Of a DNA stretch of 64,000 nucleotides, positions 52,604-64,000 are shown one piece after another. The DNA comes from Tautonia plasticadhaerens. Its GTDB lineage: Bacteria; Planctomycetota; Planctomycetia; Isosphaerales; Isosphaeraceae. The stretch covers positions 5,456,001 through 5,520,000 of the forward strand of contig NZ_CP036426.1 in NCBI RefSeq assembly GCF_007752535.1. The letters run 5' to 3'. Numbering within the stretch: the first letter of the stretch is position 1; every line of letters begins with the position of its first letter. A program made the position numbers and the translations under genes. Below the pieces are notes generated by a model. The model did no database searches. It saw nothing but the letters and a program-made list of their open reading frames with translations, and was not told the origin of the DNA.

Positions 52604-53757
52604 GCTGCCCGACCTGCCTCGAGCCGGCCAAGTTCATGGGCCACCGTCCCCGCCGGGTGGTCAGCCTGCTCGGGGCGGTACGGGTCACCCGGGCGTACTA
52701 CCACTGCCCCCACTGCCACGGCGGCTTCGCCCCCGGCGACGCCGTGATGCGGGTGCCCGAGGCGGCGCTGACCCCGGCGGCCTACGAGGTCGCCTGCCTG
52801 GCCGGGGCGCTCTCGGCGTTCGCCGAGGCGGCCGAGGTGACCTTGCCGAAGATGGCCGGGCTGCGCCTGGCCGAGTCGACGGTCGAGCGGGCCGCCGAGG
52901 CGGCCGGGGCCGAGGTCGGCCGGCGGCTGGCCGCCGGGGAGGTCTTCGGCGGGGCCCGCGCCTGGCACTGGCACAAGGACGCCGAGGGCAAGACCTGCGC
53001 GTACGTGGCGGCGGACGCGACCGGGGTCGGGCAGCAGGGCGAGGGCGGGTCGTCGGCCGAGGGGCGGATGGCCACCGTGGCGATGGTCTACAACCCGGTC
53101 CCCGAGGTGTCCGCCCGCCGGGCGCGGCCCGACGGCCCGCCGCCCCGGTTCCGGGCCCGCTACGTGGCGGGGCTGTGCGGCGTGGCCCCCCTGGGCGAGC
53201 CGCTCCGGCGGCAGGCGGCGCAGGTGGGGATGGACCGGGCCGAGCGGTGGATCGCGCTGACCGACGGGGGCAGCGGGCTGGAGGGCTGGGCGCGTGCCAA
53301 CTTCGGGAGGGTCGAGGCGGTGATCCTCGACTTCTACCACGCCGCCGAATACCTGGGGGGCCTGGCCCGCGCCCTGTTCCCGGGCGACGACGAAGCGCGG
53401 GAGGGCTGGCTGGGCGACTGGTGCCACCGGCTGAAATACGAGGGCGGCCCGACCGTACTCGAGGCGTTGCGAGGCCTGGAGGTGCGCGGCCACGCGGCGA
53501 AGGAAGCACGAGCGGAGGTGGTGCGGTACTTCACCAACCAGGCGCACCGCATGGACTACCCGGGCTACGTGGCCAAGGGTTGGGCGATCGGCTCGGGGCC
53601 GGTGGAGGCGGCGTGCAAGACGGTCATCGGGCAGCGGATGAAGGGCTCGGGGATGAGGTGGGGCGCCGACGGGGCCGACGCCCTGAGCCACTTGCGGGCG
53701 TTGTTCAAGAGCGGAGATCGGCAGTGGGACGCCTTCTGGTGCCCCACACCGAACTGA
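52600..53757 (+). CDS. ISKra4 transposase catalytic part (orfB)
   Basis: 385 residues from GTG 52600; the frame is open further upstream, allowing fusion with orfA by -1 frameshift near 52577-52584. An N-terminal zinc ribbon (CPTC ... CPHC) is followed by the DDE-type core: YVAADATGVG, IALTDGGSGLEGW, ILDFYHAAEYL and the C-terminal GPVEAACKTVIGQRMKGSG, diagnostic of the family. No stop or deletion disrupts it, so the element may be active. Confidence 0.92.
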   Translation: MSCPTCLEPAKFMGHRPRRVVSLLGAVRVTRAYYHCPHCHGGFAPGDAVMRVPEAALTPAAYEVACLAGALSAFAEAAEVTLPKMAGLRLAESTVERAAEAAGAEVGRRLAAGEVFGGARAWHWHKDAEGKTCAYVAADATGVGQQGEGGSSAEGRMATVAMVYNPVPEVSARRARPDGPPPRFRARYVAGLCGVAPLGEPLRRQAAQVGMDRAERWIALTDGGSGLEGWARANFGRVEAVILDFYHAAEYLGGLARALFPGDDEAREGWLGDWCHRLKYEGGPTVLEALRGLEVRGHAAKEARAEVVRYFTNQAHRMDYPGYVAKGWAIGSGPVEAACKTVIGQRMKGSGMRWGADGADALSHLRALFKSGDRQWDAFWCPTPN

Positions 53758-53809
53758 TTCCACCTACAAACGAGACGCCCTCCCCCGACCCGACCCATCG
53801 AGCACGACG

Positions 53810-56953
<3,144 letters not shown>

Positions 56954-57084
56954 ACCCGAAGCCTCGACCTCCCGGTCCCGCTCTTGACCGGCGACCGAGG
57001 GTGAGGCGAAAATCCGACTCGCAGGCTCCGCCCGTCGCGCATTCGTCGTATCCATGGGCGTTTGCCAGGTAATTCGGGGGTTGA

Positions 57085-57963
57085 ATGATGGATCTCGTCT
57101 CGCCGCTCCTGGCCCTCTGCTCGATGATCGCGACCCCGCAGGGAGACCAGCCCGCCCGGCTCCTGTCGTTCGACCGGCTCGAGGCCCGGCTCGACGACCC
57201 CGACCTCCGGATCCTCGACGTCCGGCCCCGCGATTCTTATGACGCCGGCCACATCCCCGGCGCGCTCTGGGTCGACGCCTCGGCGGTCGAGGCCACGGCC
57301 TCTGTGCCGGGGGCGCTGGAGGATCCGAAGGCCTGGGGGGACTGGGCGGCCGGCCTCGGCCTGGGGCCCGACACCGCCGTCTACGTCTATGACGCGAACC
57401 GTCAGAAGGACGCGGCGCGGTTCTGGTGGCTGCTCTCCTACCTCGGCGTGGAGGAGGTCGGCTTGATCGATGGCGGCTTCCCCCTCTGGCAGTCGGAGGG
57501 CCGGCCCGTGTCGACCGACGAGCCCGAGGTGGACCCCCGACCGTTCCCAGTCCGGCTGCGGCCCGACCGCTACGCGAGCCGATCGGACGTGCTCGACGCC
57601 ATCGAGTCCGGCTCGGCCCAGGTCGTGGACGCCCGCAGCGAGGCCGAGCATCTGGGCGAGGAGGCCCGATCGACGAGGGGGGGCCGCGTCCCGACCGCCT
57701 GCCACCTGGAGTGGGCCACCCTGGTCGACGAGCAGGGCCGGTTCCTCCCCGAGGAGGCCATCCGCCCCCGCCTGGAGGCGATCGGGCTGGAGCCGGGTCG
57801 TCCGGTGATCACCCACTGCCAGGGGGGCGGACGGGCCTCGGTCGACGCCTTCGTCCTCCAGCGTCTCGGGTTCCCGAGCCGCAACTACTACCTCGGCTGG
57901 TCCGACTGGGGGAATGCGGGGGAGACCCCCGTCGAATCGGGGGCCGCACCGCGCCGCCCCTGA
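57085..57963 (+). CDS. Two-domain rhodanese (sulfurtransferase)
   Basis: A 292-residue tandem rhodanese. The N-terminal domain (about 30-140; ILDVRPRDSYDAGHIPGA) lacks a catalytic cysteine. The C-terminal domain has the persulfide cysteine C245 in THCQGGGRAS. The first 20 residues are hydrophobic (LVSPLLALCSMIATPQG) and may be a signal peptide, which would place the enzyme in the periplasm. It transfers sulfur from thiosulfate or mercaptopyruvate to an acceptor. The loop is not the CG[S/T]G type of 3-mercaptopyruvate sulfurtransferase. Confidence 0.9.
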   Translation: MMDLVSPLLALCSMIATPQGDQPARLLSFDRLEARLDDPDLRILDVRPRDSYDAGHIPGALWVDASAVEATASVPGALEDPKAWGDWAAGLGLGPDTAVYVYDANRQKDAARFWWLLSYLGVEEVGLIDGGFPLWQSEGRPVSTDEPEVDPRPFPVRLRPDRYASRSDVLDAIESGSAQVVDARSEAEHLGEEARSTRGGRVPTACHLEWATLVDEQGRFLPEEAIRPRLEAIGLEPGRPVITHCQGGGRASVDAFVLQRLGFPSRNYYLGWSDWGNAGETPVESGAAPRRP

Positions 57964-58170
57964 TCGCCCGGCCGCCGGGGAGGGGAGGGTCGACGCGGGG
58001 CCCCGCGACGCGTCCGCGACCGCCCCGATCGAGCCGGTCGCGATCCCAGCCGCGGCGGCGTCCGGGGGGGGATGGATGCGCGACCGGGGGCCGGCCCCGA
58101 CGACCGACGGGTGGGCAGCCCGAGGCGACGGGGTCTTCGGCAGGCGTATCCGGGGTCGCGGTGCATCCGG

Positions 58171-58176
58171 TATAAT
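58171..58176 (+). promoter_or_regulatory. Consensus -10 upstream of the phosphofructokinase gene
   Basis: TATAAT is a perfect -10 hexamer, 47 bases before the start codon, in a GC-rich context. No -35 match is present at 16-18 bases, so an activator or weak -35 contact may be used. Confidence 0.5.
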
Positions 58177-58222
58177 CCCCGATTGGACTTTGAATTGACC
58201 CTGAAAGCGACCTGGAGCACCC

Positions 58223-59557
58223 ATGAGCGCGCAGACCTCGCGCAGCGACGATCCCTCCCCGGTCCGACGCGTGGCCATCCTCTTCGCCGGCGGCCCGGCC
58301 CCGGCGGCGAATGCCGTGATCTCGACCGCCGCCGCCTCCTTCCTCCGAAACGGGATCTCGGTCGTCGGCATCCTGAACGGGTATTCCCACCTCGTCGAGT
58401 TCGGCCCCGGCCGCCCGTTGGTGGAGGGGAAGGATTATATCGTCATCGATTCACAGCGGCTCCGCCGCACCCGGAACAGCCGGGGGATCATGATCGGCAC
58501 GGCCCGGACCAACCCCGGCAAGCACGTCAACAGCCCGGCGGATCTGGCCGACGAGAAGAGCAACGCCCCGCTCCGGACCGCCCACGCCGCGCTGGCCTCG
58601 CTGGAGGTCGACGCGCTGGTCTCCATCGGCGGGGACGACACCCTCAAGACGGCCAACAAGCTGAGGATGGTGCAGGCCCACCTGCCGGAGGGCTCCCGGC
58701 GGATCCGGGTGGTGCACGTCCCCAAGACGATCGACAACGACTACCTCGGCATCGACTTCACCTTCGGCTACTTCACCGCCGTGGAGACCCTGGCCGGGGA
58801 GATCCGCAACCTGCTGGCCGATGCCGAGGCGACGCAGGGCTACTACCTGGCCGAGACGATGGGGCGGTCGGCCGGCTGGCTCGCCTACGGCGCCGCGATG
58901 GCCGGGGAGGCCAGCCTGGTGCTCAGCGTCGAGGACGTCACCGGCCGGTTCGAGGCGAAGGAGCCGGTGATCGACCCCGAGACGAAGCAGCCGGTCGTCG
59001 ACCCGGCGACCGGCGAGCCGAGGCAGCGGAAGGTCATGAACCTGCCCGAGGTCGTCCGCTACATCGTGGCCGCGATGCGGGCCCGGGAGCGGGACGGCAA
59101 GGAGTTCGGCGTGATCGTCGTGGCCGAGGGGCTGGCGGAGTTCCTCCCGTCGGACTACCTCAAGGGCGTCCCCCGGGACGAGCACGGCCACATCTCGATC
59201 GCCCAGGTGGACCTGGGTCGGAGTTTCGCCCGGCTGGTGTCGAGCGAGTACGAGAAGGCGACCGGCAAGCAGAGGAAGGTCACCGGGTTGCAGCTCGGCT
59301 ACGAGTCGAGGTGCGCCGCCCCGCACGCCTTCGACGTAATGCTGGGCAGTCAGCTCGGCGTGGGGGCCTATCGGGCCCTGGTCGAAGAGGGGCACGACGG
59401 CGTGATGATCTCGGCCGCCGGCCAGCTCGACCTGAACTACGTGCCGTTCGACAACCTGATCGACCCGCAGACGCTGGTCACGGTGGTCCGGTACATCAAG
59501 CCGAAGTCCGACTTCCACCGCCTGGCCCGCTTCCTGGAGACCGAGGTCGGCGAGTGA
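58223..59557 (+). CDS. pfp: Pyrophosphate-dependent 6-phosphofructokinase
   Basis: A 444-residue PFK. The phosphoryl-donor loop is GGDDT (136-140); the second aspartate blocks ATP binding and marks the PPi-dependent enzymes. PKTIDND (167-173) holds the catalytic base and the lysine typical of PPi-PFK, and MGRSAGW (213-219) binds sugar phosphate. It interconverts fructose 6-phosphate and fructose 1,6-bisphosphate reversibly, so it can serve glycolysis and gluconeogenesis. The gene is monocistronic, with its own -10 element and terminator. Confidence 0.95.
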   Translation: MSAQTSRSDDPSPVRRVAILFAGGPAPAANAVISTAAASFLRNGISVVGILNGYSHLVEFGPGRPLVEGKDYIVIDSQRLRRTRNSRGIMIGTARTNPGKHVNSPADLADEKSNAPLRTAHAALASLEVDALVSIGGDDTLKTANKLRMVQAHLPEGSRRIRVVHVPKTIDNDYLGIDFTFGYFTAVETLAGEIRNLLADAEATQGYYLAETMGRSAGWLAYGAAMAGEASLVLSVEDVTGRFEAKEPVIDPETKQPVVDPATGEPRQRKVMNLPEVVRYIVAAMRARERDGKEFGVIVVAEGLAEFLPSDYLKGVPRDEHGHISIAQVDLGRSFARLVSSEYEKATGKQRKVTGLQLGYESRCAAPHAFDVMLGSQLGVGAYRALVEEGHDGVMISAAGQLDLNYVPFDNLIDPQTLVTVVRYIKPKSDFHRLARFLETEVGE

Positions 59558-59574
59558 CGTGAACCCCGGCCGGG

Positions 59575-59604
59575 CCGGCCCCCCGGCCTCGGCCCGGGGG
59601 CCGG
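59575..59604 (+). terminator. Strong hairpin after pfp
   Basis: CCGGCCCCCCGG pairs with CCCGGGGGCCGG (11 of 12 pairs) across loop CCTCGG, 18 bases after the stop. There is no U-tract. Confidence 0.6.
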
Positions 59605-59691
59605 GACGCCCCGCACCGACCCGCCGGCCCCCGCGGACCCTCGAATCCCGCGGCCGATCGACTCCTCGACCCCACTGCCCACGGTTCTCCC

Positions 59692-60249
59692 ATGGACACG
59701 GATCTCCGAGCCGAGAATCCGGGGGCGACGGAGCCCCCCCCGATGGCCGAGTTGCCTGTCTCCCTGGAGCGGGATGGGTTCCTGCGGTCGCTCATCCGGG
59801 AGCTCTCGGGCACCCTCCAGGACGTGGTCGGGCTGGAGCAGGCGTCGGGCTTCATCAGCGTCGTCGGCCAGCGGATCGGGGAGGGGATCGACTCCGAGTA
59901 CCGGGCGGCGCTGGGCGTCCGATCGCTGACCAGGGAGCAGGTGGCCGAGGTGCTGGTCGACCTGAAGCGCCGCATCCGGGGCGACTTCTACGTGATCGAG
60001 CAGGACGACTCGAAGATCGTCCTCGGCAACCGGGCCTGCCCGTTCGCGGAGAAGGTCGACGGGCGGCCCGCGTTGTGCATGATGACCTCCAACGTCTTCG
60101 GCGTCATCGCGGCCGAGAACCTGGGGTATGCGAAGGTCTCGCTGGAGGAGACGATCGCCCGGGGGGCCCCCGGCTGCCGGGTCGTCGTCTACGTGCAGCC
60201 GACGCCGGAGGCCGACCTCGCCGAGGGTCGCGAATATTTCAAGGGGTGA
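59692..60249 (+). CDS. MOD1-type (methanogen output domain 1) sensory protein
   Basis: A 185-residue soluble protein. After a helical N-terminus, the region from about 65 to 172 resembles the MetOD1 domain: NRACPFAE with C116, then [19 protein letters not shown] with C129, and PGCRVVVYV with C162. The three cysteines suggest metal, heme or redox sensing. It ends 9 bases before a hybrid histidine kinase, so the two probably form one signalling module. The ligand is unknown. Confidence 0.7.
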   Translation: MDTDLRAENPGATEPPPMAELPVSLERDGFLRSLIRELSGTLQDVVGLEQASGFISVVGQRIGEGIDSEYRAALGVRSLTREQVAEVLVDLKRRIRGDFYVIEQDDSKIVLGNRACPFAEKVDGRPALCMMTSNVFGVIAAENLGYAKVSLEETIARGAPGCRVVVYVQPTPEADLAEGREYFKG

Positions 60250-60258
60250 GACCCACTC

Positions 60259-62253
60259 GTGGACGGCGACGACTTCCTCAGGGCGTCGGACCCGCTCCCG
60301 GAGGCCATGCTCCTGGTCGACGGCGAGGGGGAGATCGTCTCGGCCAATCGGGCCGCCCGACGGCTACTCGGCGAGGACCCGGGGGCGCTCCGGGGACGGC
60401 CTCTGGCCGGGATCGCCGCCGACCCTCCCGGGGAGATCGCCCGGTTCCTCCGCGAGTGTTCCCGGACCCGGCAGCTCCTCCCCGGCCTGCTGACCATCCC
60501 GGACGCGTCCGGCGGGCCGGCCCGGTTTCGGGCCGAGGGCGCCGTCTACCGCCCGAGGACCGAGTCGGAGGGTCCGTTGGTCCTGCTCCGGCTCATTCCC
60601 AGGGACGAGGCCGTCTCCCGCTTCCTGGCCCTGGACGAGAAAATCGAGCAGCTCTCCCGGGAGATCCGCAGCCGACTCGAGGCCGAGCGGGAGCTCCGGC
60701 AGCAGCGGGAGTGGTTCCAGGTCGTCCTCTCCAGCATCGGCGACGCCGTGATCGCCACCGACGACCGGGGCCGCGTCCTGTTCATGAACGCCGTCGCCGA
60801 GGCCCTGACCGGCTGGCCGCTGGCCGAGGCCGGGGGTCGGCCGCTCGGCGAGGTGTTCCACATCGTGAACGAGGAGACGAGGCGGCCGGTCGGGTCCCCG
60901 GTCGACCGGGTGCTCCGGGAGGGGGTCGTCGTCGGCCTGGCCAACCACACTATCCTGCTCGGCCGCGACGGCACGGAACGGGCGATCGACGACTCCGCGG
61001 CCCCGATCCGGGGGCACGACGACCGGCTCCGGGGCGTCGTCCTGATCTTCCGGGACGTCGCCGAGCGTCGGGTGATCGAGCAGCAACTGGTGGAACGTTC
61101 CCGGATGCTGGCCGAGGAAGCCCGCCGCAAGAACGAGTTCCTGGCGATGCTCTCCCACGAGCTGCGCAACCCCCTGGCCCCGCTCCGCAACGCCCTCCGG
61201 GTGCTCCGGTTCCCCGACCGGTCGGGCGAGGAGGTCGCCTGGGCGACGGGGATCATGGAGCGGCAGGTCGCCCACCTCTCCCGGCTGGTCGACGACCTGC
61301 TCGACCTCTCCCGGGTCATCCACGGGAAGATCGAGCTGAAGACCGAGCCGGTGGGGCTGGACCTGATCGTCACCCGCGCCGTCGACGCCGCCCGACCGCT
61401 CATCGACGCCCGGGGCCACGAGCTGACCCTCTCGCTGCCGGGCCGGCCGATCCGGCTCCGGGTCGACCCGACCCGGCTGGAGCAGGTGCTGGTCAACCTG
61501 CTGCTCAACGCCTCGAAGTACACCGAGCCGGGCGGGCGGATCCGGCTGGAATGCCGACGGTCGGGCGACCGGGCGGAGATCCGGGTCCGGGATAACGGCA
61601 TCGGAATCGACGCCGGACTGCTCGACTCGGTCTTCGACCTGTTCACCCAGGCCGACCAATCCCTCGCCCGATCCCAGGGCGGCCTGGGGATCGGCCTGAC
61701 GCTGGTCCGGACGATCGTCCTGCTGCACGGCGGCACGGTCGAGGCCACCAGCCCCGGGCCCGGGCTCGGCAGCGAGTTCGTCGTCCGGCTCCCCCTGGAG
61801 GCCGAGCCGGACGCATCGACCGCCCCCCCGGCGGCGGGGCCGGCGACGGCGCCCCCGGAGGCCCGTCGGGTCCTGGTCGTCGACGACCTGGTCGACTCCG
61901 CCCTGACGCTCGGCAAGCTGATCGGGCTGATGGGCCACCAGGTCCGGATCGCCCACGACGGCCCTTCGGCCCTGGAGGCGGCCCGGGACTACCGGCCCGA
62001 CTTTGTCCTGCTCGACATCGGCCTGCCCGGGATGGACGGCTACGAGGTCGCCCGGGAACTGCAGCGGCGCGGCGACCATGACGCGGGGGTCCTGATCGCC
62101 CTGACCGGGTACGGCCAGCAGTCCGACCGGGAGAATTCCCTCCGGGCGGGGTTCGCCCACCACCTGGTCAAGCCGGTCGACCTGGACCGGCTCCAGGAGA
62201 TCCTCGACCACCCTCCTCCCCCGGGTCGAGACCCGGGCCCGACCCTCCGCTGA
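60259..62253 (+). CDS. Hybrid sensor histidine kinase (PAS-PAS-HisKA-HATPase-REC)
   Basis: A 664-residue cytoplasmic kinase without membrane segments. Two PAS domains (about 5-110 and 150-270), joined by a coiled coil, are followed by HisKA with H300 in LSHELRNPLAPL, HATPase (N box LLLNASKY; VRDNGIGI; SQGGLGIGLTL) and a C-terminal receiver with D586 in LLDIGLPGMDGYEV and a conserved lysine in LVKPVD. The output partner (Hpt protein or response regulator) is not encoded nearby. The upstream MOD1-type protein may supply the signal. Confidence 0.93.
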   Translation: MDGDDFLRASDPLPEAMLLVDGEGEIVSANRAARRLLGEDPGALRGRPLAGIAADPPGEIARFLRECSRTRQLLPGLLTIPDASGGPARFRAEGAVYRPRTESEGPLVLLRLIPRDEAVSRFLALDEKIEQLSREIRSRLEAERELRQQREWFQVVLSSIGDAVIATDDRGRVLFMNAVAEALTGWPLAEAGGRPLGEVFHIVNEETRRPVGSPVDRVLREGVVVGLANHTILLGRDGTERAIDDSAAPIRGHDDRLRGVVLIFRDVAERRVIEQQLVERSRMLAEEARRKNEFLAMLSHELRNPLAPLRNALRVLRFPDRSGEEVAWATGIMERQVAHLSRLVDDLLDLSRVIHGKIELKTEPVGLDLIVTRAVDAARPLIDARGHELTLSLPGRPIRLRVDPTRLEQVLVNLLLNASKYTEPGGRIRLECRRSGDRAEIRVRDNGIGIDAGLLDSVFDLFTQADQSLARSQGGLGIGLTLVRTIVLLHGGTVEATSPGPGLGSEFVVRLPLEAEPDASTAPPAAGPATAPPEARRVLVVDDLVDSALTLGKLIGLMGHQVRIAHDGPSALEAARDYRPDFVLLDIGLPGMDGYEVARELQRRGDHDAGVLIALTGYGQQSDRENSLRAGFAHHLVKPVDLDRLQEILDHPPPPGRDPGPTLR

Positions 62254-62268
62254 CCCGCCTGGGGCTCG

Positions 62269-63357
62269 TCAGCGGGATCCCCCGGCCCGGCCGCCCGGCC
62301 CGAGGGCGTTCGCCTCGATCCTCCAGGCGGCGGCGAGGTCGACCAGGCCGACCGAGGCGCACAGCTCGGCCAGGTCCCGCATCGACCCCGGGTCGTCCGG
62401 GTCGCGGAGGTCCCGAGCGAGCCGGGGGCCCAGCCGGTCGGGGTCGAGCCGCTCCCGGAGCCGGTCGACGAGCGCCGCCTCGCGGCGGGCGCCCCGCTCG
62501 TCGCCGGCCATCTCCAGCGCCCGGGCCAGTCGGGCCCGGAGCCTCCAGTCGTGGGGGACCGAAGCGATCAGTCCCCCGATCTCCTCGGCGGCCCGATCGG
62601 GCCGGTCCCCGTGGTCGAGGTCGATCCGCGCCCGGAGCCGTCGCCGTCGGGGGTCGTCGAGCCGGTCCTCGGGCCAGGCGTCGAGGGCCGTTCGGGCCCG
62701 GTCGACCCGGCCGAGGTCCAGCAACAGCCCGACCAGGGCCTCCCGGGAGCCGAGGTGGCCGGGGGCCTCGACGAGGATCGATTCCAGCTCGGCCACCGCG
62801 TCCGGCACCGTCGAGGAGGGCCGGCCCACCCGGGGGCGGTCGGCGGCCGGGTCGCCTTCGGCCCGAATCGAGCGTCGGATGAGGGCGACCCGGGCGTCGA
62901 GGTCCCCCGGGTCGGCGTCGAGCCGGGCCCTGAGCGATTCGACCGCCTGGGCCTCGGGGACGTCGGCGAGCATCGCCAGGGTGAGGGCCGCGAGCACCCC
63001 GGGACGGTCGGGAGGGGGCACCGCCGCATAGGCCCGACGGCCGACCTCCAGCGCCTCGATCGGCCGGTCCTCGACCCGGAGCCGGTCGATCCGGAGAAGC
63101 CACCCCCGGGCGTCGGTCGGGTCGGCCGGCGTCGGGGGTGCCGCGACTTCGAGATCCCGGCGGCCCGACTCCCGATCGGTCGACGGGCGGGACGCTCTCC
63201 CCCACACGGCGAGGGCCAGCACCATCCCGACACCGACCAGGCCGGCCGCCGCCAGCAGGGCCCGGGCCCGGGCCGGGGGCAGGGCCAGGCCTCGCCGGTG
63301 CCCGGGGGCGGGGCGGGCCCGTCGTCGGGGCCGGGCTCTGGGGGGACGTCTCGGCAT
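62269..63357 (-). CDS. Membrane-anchored TPR-like protein
   Basis: A 362-residue protein with a very basic N-terminus (about 28 residues rich in Arg/Pro), one membrane segment near 30-50 and a helical repeat region to about residue 345 (WLLRIDRLRVEDRPIEALE; SREALVGLLLDLGRVDRAR). It resembles TPR scaffolds but no catalytic domain is seen. It converges with the kinase gene, with a 15-base gap. It is followed in orientation by a second minus-strand gene 53 bases upstream. Confidence 0.65.
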   Translation of the reverse strand: MPRRPPRARPRRRARPAPGHRRGLALPPARARALLAAAGLVGVGMVLALAVWGRASRPSTDRESGRRDLEVAAPPTPADPTDARGWLLRIDRLRVEDRPIEALEVGRRAYAAVPPPDRPGVLAALTLAMLADVPEAQAVESLRARLDADPGDLDARVALIRRSIRAEGDPAADRPRVGRPSSTVPDAVAELESILVEAPGHLGSREALVGLLLDLGRVDRARTALDAWPEDRLDDPRRRRLRARIDLDHGDRPDRAAEEIGGLIASVPHDWRLRARLARALEMAGDERGARREAALVDRLRERLDPDRLGPRLARDLRDPDDPGSMRDLAELCASVGLVDLAAAWRIEANALGPGGRAGGSR

Positions 63358-63410
63358 GGCGGGGAGGGGTGAGGTCGATCGCGATCGCTAGGGCGCCGGG
63401 ACGGTCCTAC

Positions 63411-63878
63411 TCAGTCGAATTCATCCAGGTCGATGGCGTCGGGGGCCTCGGCGAGGCAGCGGTCGAGGAACCGGGGGAGGAACCGGGTGACGAAGGCCGA
63501 GACGGCGATCTGCGTGTTCGGGTTGTCCATCCCCCAGATGCTGACCTTCAGCTCGTTGAGGTCCGGGTCCATCTGGATGAAGTACTGTTCCTCGACGGCC
63601 AGCGAGAGCGGAAGCTCCTCCAGCCATCGGTGGGACAGCAGGTTCACCCCCGGGCCGCCGACGGAGACCGTCGGCTGCTCCTGGAAGGTCTCGTCGTGCA
63701 GCCACCTCAGGTCGGAGACGACCCGGACCTGGAACCCGGCCTGGTCGTCCCCCCGGCGGCCGAGCTGCTCCTCGACCTGCTTGCGGAGGTAGTAGGCGAG
63801 CGGCCGGTCGACCTCCTCGGCCCTCAGGGCGCTGCCGGTGACGATCAGGATCAGTCGGGCGGCGGAAGGATCGGCCAT
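63411..63878 (-). CDS. Conserved-type hypothetical protein
   Basis: A 155-residue soluble protein without signal or membrane segments. The N-terminus (AARLILIVTGSALRAEEV) starts an alpha/beta fold, and the C-terminal half has IWGMDNPNTQIAVSAFVTRFL. The acidic end (AIDLDEFD) is distinctive. No family is recognised. ATG 63878 is preferred; the 122 bases upstream to the window end contain nothing recognisable. Confidence 0.6.
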   Translation of the reverse strand: MADPSAARLILIVTGSALRAEEVDRPLAYYLRKQVEEQLGRRGDDQAGFQVRVVSDLRWLHDETFQEQPTVSVGGPGVNLLSHRWLEELPLSLAVEEQYFIQMDPDLNELKVSIWGMDNPNTQIAVSAFVTRFLPRFLDRCLAEAPDAIDLDEFD

Positions 63879-64000
63879 GGTGGTCCCCGGGACGGATCGG
63901 GTCGGGCCCGGCCGGGCCGGGGTCGGTCGCCCCCGGGGTCCGGGATGCCCGATCGGTCGGCCGGGACGCGGGGGCGAACCCGGTTCGGGCCCCGGACTTC

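Larger units (their letters stand above)
52258..53784 (+). mobile_element. Complete ISKra4-family insertion sequence
   Basis: About 1527 bases. Imperfect 25-base terminal inverted repeats at 52258-52282 and 53760-53784 match at 21 positions; the shared core is GGGCGTCTCG followed by GTAGGTGG. The element is flanked by a perfect 9-base direct repeat, CCGACCCGA (52249-52257 and 53785-53793), the expected target-site duplication. It encodes orfA and orfB of an ISKra4-type transposase. It sits between the adaptor and pump genes of an efflux operon; excising it with one repeat would leave a 53-base gap. Confidence 0.92.

Noticed and set aside
59558-59691. A tRNA or small RNA in the GC-rich gap after pfp
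   Set aside because: The only structure is a terminator-like hairpin; no cloverleaf or conserved RNA features are present.
60364-62211. A 615-codon minus-strand open frame opposite the hybrid kinase
   Set aside because: The kinase has a full set of domain motifs; the antisense product has none.

Overview
The window is very GC-rich bacterial DNA with tightly packed genes and many GTG/TTG starts. The gene content points to a planctomycete, probably of the Isosphaeraceae/Tautonia type. The evidence is a Tat-exported Gfo/Idh/MocA oxidoreductase, a secreted DUF1080 protein, LPS and outer-membrane assembly lipoproteins, PDZ-bearing metallopeptidases, a secreted AGE-family epimerase, and several small membrane proteins with no recognisable family. 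This assignment is an inference from gene content; no rRNA or tRNA gene is visible.

Layout. 1-4.6 kb: the end of an M28 peptidase-PDZ protein, then a three-gene ABC importer of the Fe(III)/thiamine/sulfate class whose ATPase has lost its LSGGQ signature. 4.7-9.3 kb: carA, purA, uppS and cdsA. 9.4-15.8 kb: the conserved phoH - PgpH-type HD phosphodiesterase - ybeY - CBS/HlyC - recO block, with a small lineage-specific membrane protein before recO. 15.9-20.2 kb: a BamD-like lipoprotein, lptE, folP and proA. 20.3-25.6 kb: accessory genes (membrane protein, RmlD-like reductase, ParB-like protein, GT39-type glycosyltransferase, RAD55/KaiC-like ATPase). 25.8-29.8 kb: a CpaC-like secretin followed by a proline-rich exported protein and a TPR lipoprotein. 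30-36 kb: oxidoreductase, two small membrane proteins, a DHA2-type MFS exporter, an Mrp ATPase without its CxxC, and a degenerate receiver-like protein. 36.3-38.7 kb: J-protein, MerR regulator, small membrane protein, rnpA and yidD in one run. 38.6-48.5 kb: acyltransferase plus epimerase, STAS protein, thioredoxin, M20 peptidase, YqeY, a ribosome-recycling-factor-like protein, M61 peptidase, DUF1080 protein and a secreted EEP nuclease/phosphatase. 48.9-57 kb: an RND efflux system (TolC-like protein divergent from adaptor and pump) interrupted by a complete ISKra4-type insertion sequence with intact ends and a direct target repeat. 57-64 kb: rhodanese, PPi-dependent phosphofructokinase, a sensory module (MOD1-type cysteine protein plus hybrid histidine kinase), a TPR protein and a conserved hypothetical.

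Most gene pairs are separated by short gaps or overlap by a few bases, so several operons are likely. Convergent pairs usually share a GC-rich hairpin without a U-tract. No prophage, CRISPR array or defence island was found. The most notable points are recurrent loss of family-defining motifs in otherwise intact housekeeping proteins (ABC signature, YbeY third ligand, Mrp CxxC, STAS phospho-serine), the insertion sequence in the efflux operon, and two unexplained repeat-rich intergenic regions.
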